Assembly (NCBI GenBank): GCA_965203215.1
Contig: CBDBBY010000001.1
Location: 1,054,001-1,118,000, forward strand
From: CBDBBY01 sp965203215
GTDB lineage: Bacteria; Pseudomonadota; Alphaproteobacteria; Rhodobacterales; Rhodobacteraceae
DNA length: 64,000 nt
Reading direction: 5' to 3'
The translations under genes and the position numbers were made by a program. Positions within the stretch are counted from its first letter, which is position 1. Every line of letters starts with the position of its first letter. A model generated the notes under the pieces. The model saw only the letters and a program-made list of their open reading frames with translations, was not told the DNA's origin and made no database searches. Shown here one piece after another: positions 60,295-64,000 of the stretch.

Positions 60295-61176
60295 TCAACC
60301 CGACCGCTTCGACCTTCGTGACTCCCTGTGCCATATATACAGGCCGGACAAGACGATTACTGCGGCACCGGCATAGGTCCAGTGGTCCGGATACTCGTTG
60401 AAGACAATCATTCCGGCAACCGCTGCAAAAAGGATCGATACGTATCCGAATGGTGCAACGATACTGGCTTCGGCTAGGAATAACGATCTGATGATCAGAA
60501 ATTGCCCCGTCGCTCCGAGCATTGCAACAATGATCATCAATCCCGCGTCGGCCAAACTGGGAGGTGTCCAGAAAAATGGCACGAGGACGCTCGCGACAAT
60601 GCCGCCGAGCGCGGCCGTATAAAAAAAACTTGTCCAAATGTCTTCGCGCTTGCTCAACAACCGCGTCACCACCGTGTAGCCGGCGAAACCTGCTGCCGCA
60701 AATGCCGGGAAAAGCGCGTACGGGTTAAACACATCAGTACCGGGCCGTATGATGACAAATACGCCGATCAGCCCAGCCAGAACGCCCGCCAATTTCCGCC
60801 ACCCCAAGGATTCGCCCAGAAAGAAATACGCGGCTACCGCGACCAATATCGGGCTTGATTGCAGTATCGACGTCGCTGCCGCGAGTCCTATGTTCCCCAG
60901 TCCGATGAAAAAACACACGGTGGCGAAAAACAGGAACAGCGAACGCAACACCTGCATGCCAAGGTTGCGGCTCTTGAATGCACGCGGTGATTTCCAAGCA
61001 ACGAACGCCACCGCGATGACAGTCTGTCCGGCATATCTTATCCAAACCAGCTGAAGCTCATGATATGCGCCTGAAAGATACTTGATGACGGAATCCATTG
61101 TCGTCAAGAACATCATGGCCAAGATCATCAGCAGAATGCCCTGCGTTACCGGCGTCATGCGGGAAAGATGTTTCAT
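60295..61176 (-). CDS. EamA-family (DMT) transporter
   Basis: A ~293-residue protein with ten predicted membrane helices in two EamA halves; ILQSSPILVAVAAYFFLGE in the first and GYVSILFAAVAGMIVFNEYP in the second are the conserved helix ends. Drug/metabolite exporters of this type move amino acids or other small molecules; the substrate is unknown. The start at ATG 61176 (MKHLSRMTPVTQG) is preferred over an upstream one. Same strand as the lpxL-like gene, 18 bases upstream of it. Confidence 0.85.
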   Translation of the reverse strand: MKHLSRMTPVTQGILLMILAMMFLTTMDSVIKYLSGAYHELQLVWIRYAGQTVIAVAFVAWKSPRAFKSRNLGMQVLRSLFLFFATVCFFIGLGNIGLAAATSILQSSPILVAVAAYFFLGESLGWRKLAGVLAGLIGVFVIIRPGTDVFNPYALFPAFAAAGFAGYTVVTRLLSKREDIWTSFFYTAALGGIVASVLVPFFWTPPSLADAGLMIIVAMLGATGQFLIIRSLFLAEASIVAPFGYVSILFAAVAGMIVFNEYPDHWTYAGAAVIVLSGLYIWHRESRRSKRSG

Positions 61177-61392
61177 CAGCAGGTTTCGCCGGCATCGTTC
61201 GCTGGTCCGGTTTCTATTGAGCGAATGCGATGGCGGCAAGCGCACCGTCAATTGCACCAAGACAGCTTGCCCAACGTTTTGACTCGACATGGATGCGGGT
61301 TCTTCATATGTTCTCCGTAAAATGCGATTACTTGTTGGACCGAATCTCGATATGATGGAAGCAATGCAATATCTGCGAGCTAGACTTAGAAG

Positions 61393-62502
61393 ATGCCGAA
61401 GGTCATAAAACTCGACAAATTCCCCAGATCACCGGCCATCTTCGGAGGCGACGACGGGAGCGCATCGCTGACGCTTGGCGATGCAATGAGTTGCTATAAG
61501 AACTGGCCGCAGCCGACAGCGATCATTGCGGACGGCCCGTACGGCCTTGGCAAATTTCCGGGCGAACCGAACAGCGCCGATGCTCTCGGCAAGTGGTATG
61601 CTCCGCACATTGCCGAATGGGCGCGCCTTGCCCTGCCGGAAACCACGCTTTGGTTATGGTGCTCTGAAGTTGGTTGGGCCGAAGTGCATCCGGTCCTAAA
61701 AATGCATGGCTGGCGCTACAAGGCCGCGCATGTATGGGACAAAGGCGTTGGGCATGTCGCAGGCAACTGCAACGGCGACACGATCCGAGGCTTTCCAATC
61801 GTGACGGAAATATGTGTCCAGTATGTCCGCGACATCCGGCTTGAAACGGTGGAAGGCGAAACGCTTTCGATGAAGGAGTGGTTGCGCTATGAGTGGCAAC
61901 GGTCGGGTTTGCCGCTTTCCAAGACGAATGAGGCGTGCGGGGTCGTGAACGCTGCAACCCGAAAATACTTCACCCAGTGTCACGTATGGTATTTCCAGCC
62001 TGCGGACAAAATGGTTGCTCTTGCGAAATATGCGATGAACCACGGCATGCCTACGGACTGCCCCTACTTCTCGCTCGACGGCAAGACTCCCCTGAAGGAG
62101 AAGCAGTGGGAGCGAATGCGATCAAAGTGGAACCACATCCACGGCGTTACCAACGTCTGGCGTGAACCTGCTGTGCGCGGAGCTGAACGCGTGAAAGCGA
62201 ATGGCTCCAAGGCTCTGCACATAAATCAAAAGCCCCTGCGCCTGATCGGGCGGATCATTGCGGCGTCGACTGATCGCGGGGATGTTGTATGGGAGCCATT
62301 CGGCGGGCTTTGTTCGATGGCCGTCAGTTCACTACGTACAGGTAGACATTGCTATTCTTCCGAGGTCGTTTCAGATTATTTCAAGGCGGCCGCAAGGCGA
62401 CTCGAGCAAGAATCAGAAAATATTGTGCCAAAATACCCGATCAACCCGGCCCAACAGAGCCTGACCCAAATTGGGAGCATCTCGTCTTATGGACCAACGT
62501 AA
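61393..62502 (+). CDS. DNA methyltransferase (beta-class amino-MTase)
   Basis: A 369-residue DNA methylase. The catalytic motif IV is DGPYG (residues 47-51) at the N-terminus and the AdoMet motif I region (VVWEPFGG, 298-305) is near the C-terminus, preceded by HINQKPLRLIGRII; this order defines the beta class, modifying adenine N6 or cytosine N4. It is followed by a decayed gene that I take for its restriction partner, so it now appears to be a solitary methylase. The recognition sequence cannot be read from the protein. Confidence 0.88.
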   Translation: MPKVIKLDKFPRSPAIFGGDDGSASLTLGDAMSCYKNWPQPTAIIADGPYGLGKFPGEPNSADALGKWYAPHIAEWARLALPETTLWLWCSEVGWAEVHPVLKMHGWRYKAAHVWDKGVGHVAGNCNGDTIRGFPIVTEICVQYVRDIRLETVEGETLSMKEWLRYEWQRSGLPLSKTNEACGVVNAATRKYFTQCHVWYFQPADKMVALAKYAMNHGMPTDCPYFSLDGKTPLKEKQWERMRSKWNHIHGVTNVWREPAVRGAERVKANGSKALHINQKPLRLIGRIIAASTDRGDVVWEPFGGLCSMAVSSLRTGRHCYSSEVVSDYFKAAARRLEQESENIVPKYPINPAQQSLTQIGSISSYGPT

Positions 62503-63339
62503 AGGCGGCAATCTTTGCTTTGCCGTCTCGCTTCGAGTCAGAATTTGTTATCTCGGGCGTGCTCGCAACTGACCTGTTCGCGTTCAATTCGTCCCTCGGT
62601 GCTACAATTGAAGAACAGGTCACTGCCTCGCTAAACGAACTGCGCACCGTTCGGGACCCTGGCAACCGGTATTCCCTTTAAGGTTTCGAGCGGCAACCTC
62701 AGACATTTCCAGATGTTGTTCTGCGATCGTCCGTACCGAACATCATCCCTCAGATCCTCATGAGGATTGAACTGAAAGGCAGGTATGTGCTCGCGAAGGA
62801 GAGAGAGTCAGGCGTCCGCTACAAGGTGACACCGTCAGCATGCGCCCCTGCAGATCTGCTTGTCGTCATGCCTTGGACACCGTCCAAAGTGATCTCAGGT
62901 TCGCCCCAGATTTTTGATCCATACGTGACCGGAGCAAGGTATGCGGCTGAATACCGGAACTGATATCGGCAGCAGCGCGGCGGGAGTGGCAATCGAGTTA
63001 TCACTTCGCCCGAAGTGGACGATTATTATCCGACCAAGAGAGATATGATTTCAGACCGCCCTGAACGGGATATTGGTGGGTGGCGACTTCGGACGCTTCG
63101 CCCGCACTAATGCGATGAACGACTACATCAAGCTGCTTTTTGACGAAAATCTCGCCGGCATTCCGCTCTGGGCATGGCAGAGATTTCTTGCCCTGTTCAC
63201 CGAGAGCTGGACGACGTTCGGTGCGGGCTCGACGCGCTTGCGGATAAGGTTGCACCCGAGGCACCGTCTGCCGAGACGCAGGCTCTCCTCCTCAAGAAAT
63301 TCCGGGAGATTGGCGAGATCATCGCGGGTGACACTTGAC
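62436..63339 (+). pseudogene. Decayed gene, probable type II restriction endonuclease
   Basis: Protein-like sequence overlapping the end of the methylase gene and broken by two in-frame stops (about 62679 and 62961) and two frameshifts (about 63075 and 63220). Pieces in order: NVKAAIFALPSRFESEFVIS, ATIEEQVTASLNELRTVRDP, stop, RIELKGRYVLAKERESGVRY with KVTPSACAPADLLVVMPW, DPYVTGARYAAEYRN, stop, DDYYPTKRDMISDRPERDIG, NDYIKLLFDENLAGIPLWAW, ALLLKKFREIGEIIAGDT. The E-L-K core suggests a PD-(D/E)XK nuclease. Start not determined. Confidence 0.7.
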
Positions 63340-63721
63340 AATTTTCGTGTCTGGACCACGCAGCTTTTGTTCCGAAAAAGCGTCTGACAGGCGTTCCGTG
63401 AATCATAGCCCGTTTGCGCCACGGCGCAAAAATCGTTTGACTTCCTTACGGAAGAGTTCCGGCGCAGAACCGATGATCGGCTGCGCGCCGCAAGGGTATA
63501 TTGATCGTACTCCGCTTGACACACCGCCGCTAAATGCTGGAACGACCAAGGAAGCCTGATTGGCTTCACGAAATTCGCGCAACGGTCTACAGAGGCCGTT
63601 ACCGCTATATCGTCGGCATCGTTGGCTGAAAAGCGCCACGGAAAGCCCAAAGACGGATGGATGTCCAGCGTCAGTGTTGCCGTGCCGCAGCCTTCGCGTC
63701 CGCGAACGGATTTCATCGAAC
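63340..63721. other. Intergenic stretch, nothing recognised
   Basis: Between the decayed nuclease and the last partial gene. Open frames on both strands exist, none protein-like. Confidence 0.5.
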
Positions 63722-64000
63722 CTAATTTTCCCCTGCCAAGTCGACGCAATCCGAACTGTATTCATCCGAATAACTTATCCGCAAATGCCTGAATGGTTCA
63801 TCCGAATAATTCTTCAAGCGCAAAGACGAGATGATTGGCCCATGATACCTTTCCTTCTTTATAACCTCCTGAAGCAGTACGATAACAGACGTATCTCCGT
63901 CAACCGCCAAATTATTCTCTTCAATATTGAATTCGGTTTGCCCGTCCCATGGAACTTCAAGCAAGTTACTGACGACGTTGGAATAAACCCAGCTTCGACC
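63722..64000 (-). CDS. Hypothetical protein, C-terminal part (runs off the window)
   Basis: The last ~92 codons of a minus-strand gene whose start lies to the right of the window. Readable parts: LLEVPWDGQTEFNIEENNLA, GDTSVIVLLQEVIKKERYHG, SSLRLKNYSDEPFRHLRISY and the end DCVDLAGEN. AT-richer than most of the window. I do not recognise a family. Proximity to a restriction-modification remnant suggests an accessory region, nothing more. Confidence 0.5.
   Translation of the reverse strand, partial: GRSWVYSNVVSNLLEVPWDGQTEFNIEENNLAVDGDTSVIVLLQEVIKKERYHGPIISSLRLKNYSDEPFRHLRISYSDEYSSDCVDLAGEN

Noticed and set aside
63123..63749. 208-codon minus-strand frame near the window end
   Set aside because: It overlaps the plus-strand nuclease remnant, whose pieces look more protein-like; no domain or ribosome site supports it.

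Overview
The window reads as a chromosomal stretch of an alphaproteobacterium. The lineage is suggested by a TrcR/DUF1013 gene, a coq9 gene beside a divergent rpsU, a complete ccoNOQP-ccoGHIS cbb3 oxidase cluster, a YejABEF importer, a membrane-anchored cytochrome c and a small 4.5S-type SRP RNA. It is moderately GC-rich by eye. It has an unusual load of decayed insertion sequences, short inverted-terminal-repeat elements and broken toxin or restriction genes, which suggests ongoing IS-driven erosion (inference).

Layout. 1-6.5 kb: a leftward thiamine operon under a TPP riboswitch, in the order thiD-thiO-thiS-thiG-thiE-thiF-thiY-tenA and an ABC ATPase cut by the edge. It joins de novo thiazole synthesis, pyrimidine phosphorylation and coupling with uptake and salvage of the pyrimidine. 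6.6-16 kb: haem and DNA-maintenance genes (hemC and hemE divergent; hemF-recR-dnaX leftward), interrupted at 9.5-11.4 kb by an AT-richer PtuAB (Septu-type) ATPase/HNH defence pair and an IS3 remnant. 16-20 kb: an ankyrin-repeat gene, then a BrnTA pair and a ParD with truncated ParE, enclosed by direct repeats of the ankyrin gene's 3' end. 20-23.3 kb: dhaL-dhaM-HPr-EI-HTH, a PEP-driven phosphorelay without dhaK. 23.6-24.2 kb: the SRP RNA gene between two inverted copies of a ~165-bp MITE-like repeat.

24.4-36 kb: an ABC permease with a strongly degenerate ATPase partner, a tail-anchored coiled-coil protein, NADH pyrophosphatase, prephenate dehydratase, cytochrome c and yejABEF. 36.4-44.2 kb: cbb3 oxidase structural and assembly genes, then a D,D-carboxypeptidase with SPOR domain. 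46-49.5 kb: an ISAs1-type and an IS110-type element, both damaged, followed by MITE copies and a large palindrome. 49.6-55.2 kb: clpS, an SDR lacking its catalytic lysine, trcR, a quinone oxidoreductase, coq9 and rpsU. A MITE and a second ISAs1 copy sit between coq9 and rpsU. 55.6-58.1 kb: IS1182-type and IS5-type elements side by side sharing one CTAG. 58-64 kb: thiolase, a lipid A acyltransferase, an EamA transporter, a DNA methyltransferase with a decayed cognate nuclease gene, and a partial unknown gene.

No tRNA, rRNA or CRISPR array was seen. The most distinctive signals are the MITE family (one copy with an 8-bp target duplication), the degenerate ABC ATPase, the dhaK-less phosphorelay operon, the repeat-bounded toxin-antitoxin segment and the PtuAB pair set among haem genes.
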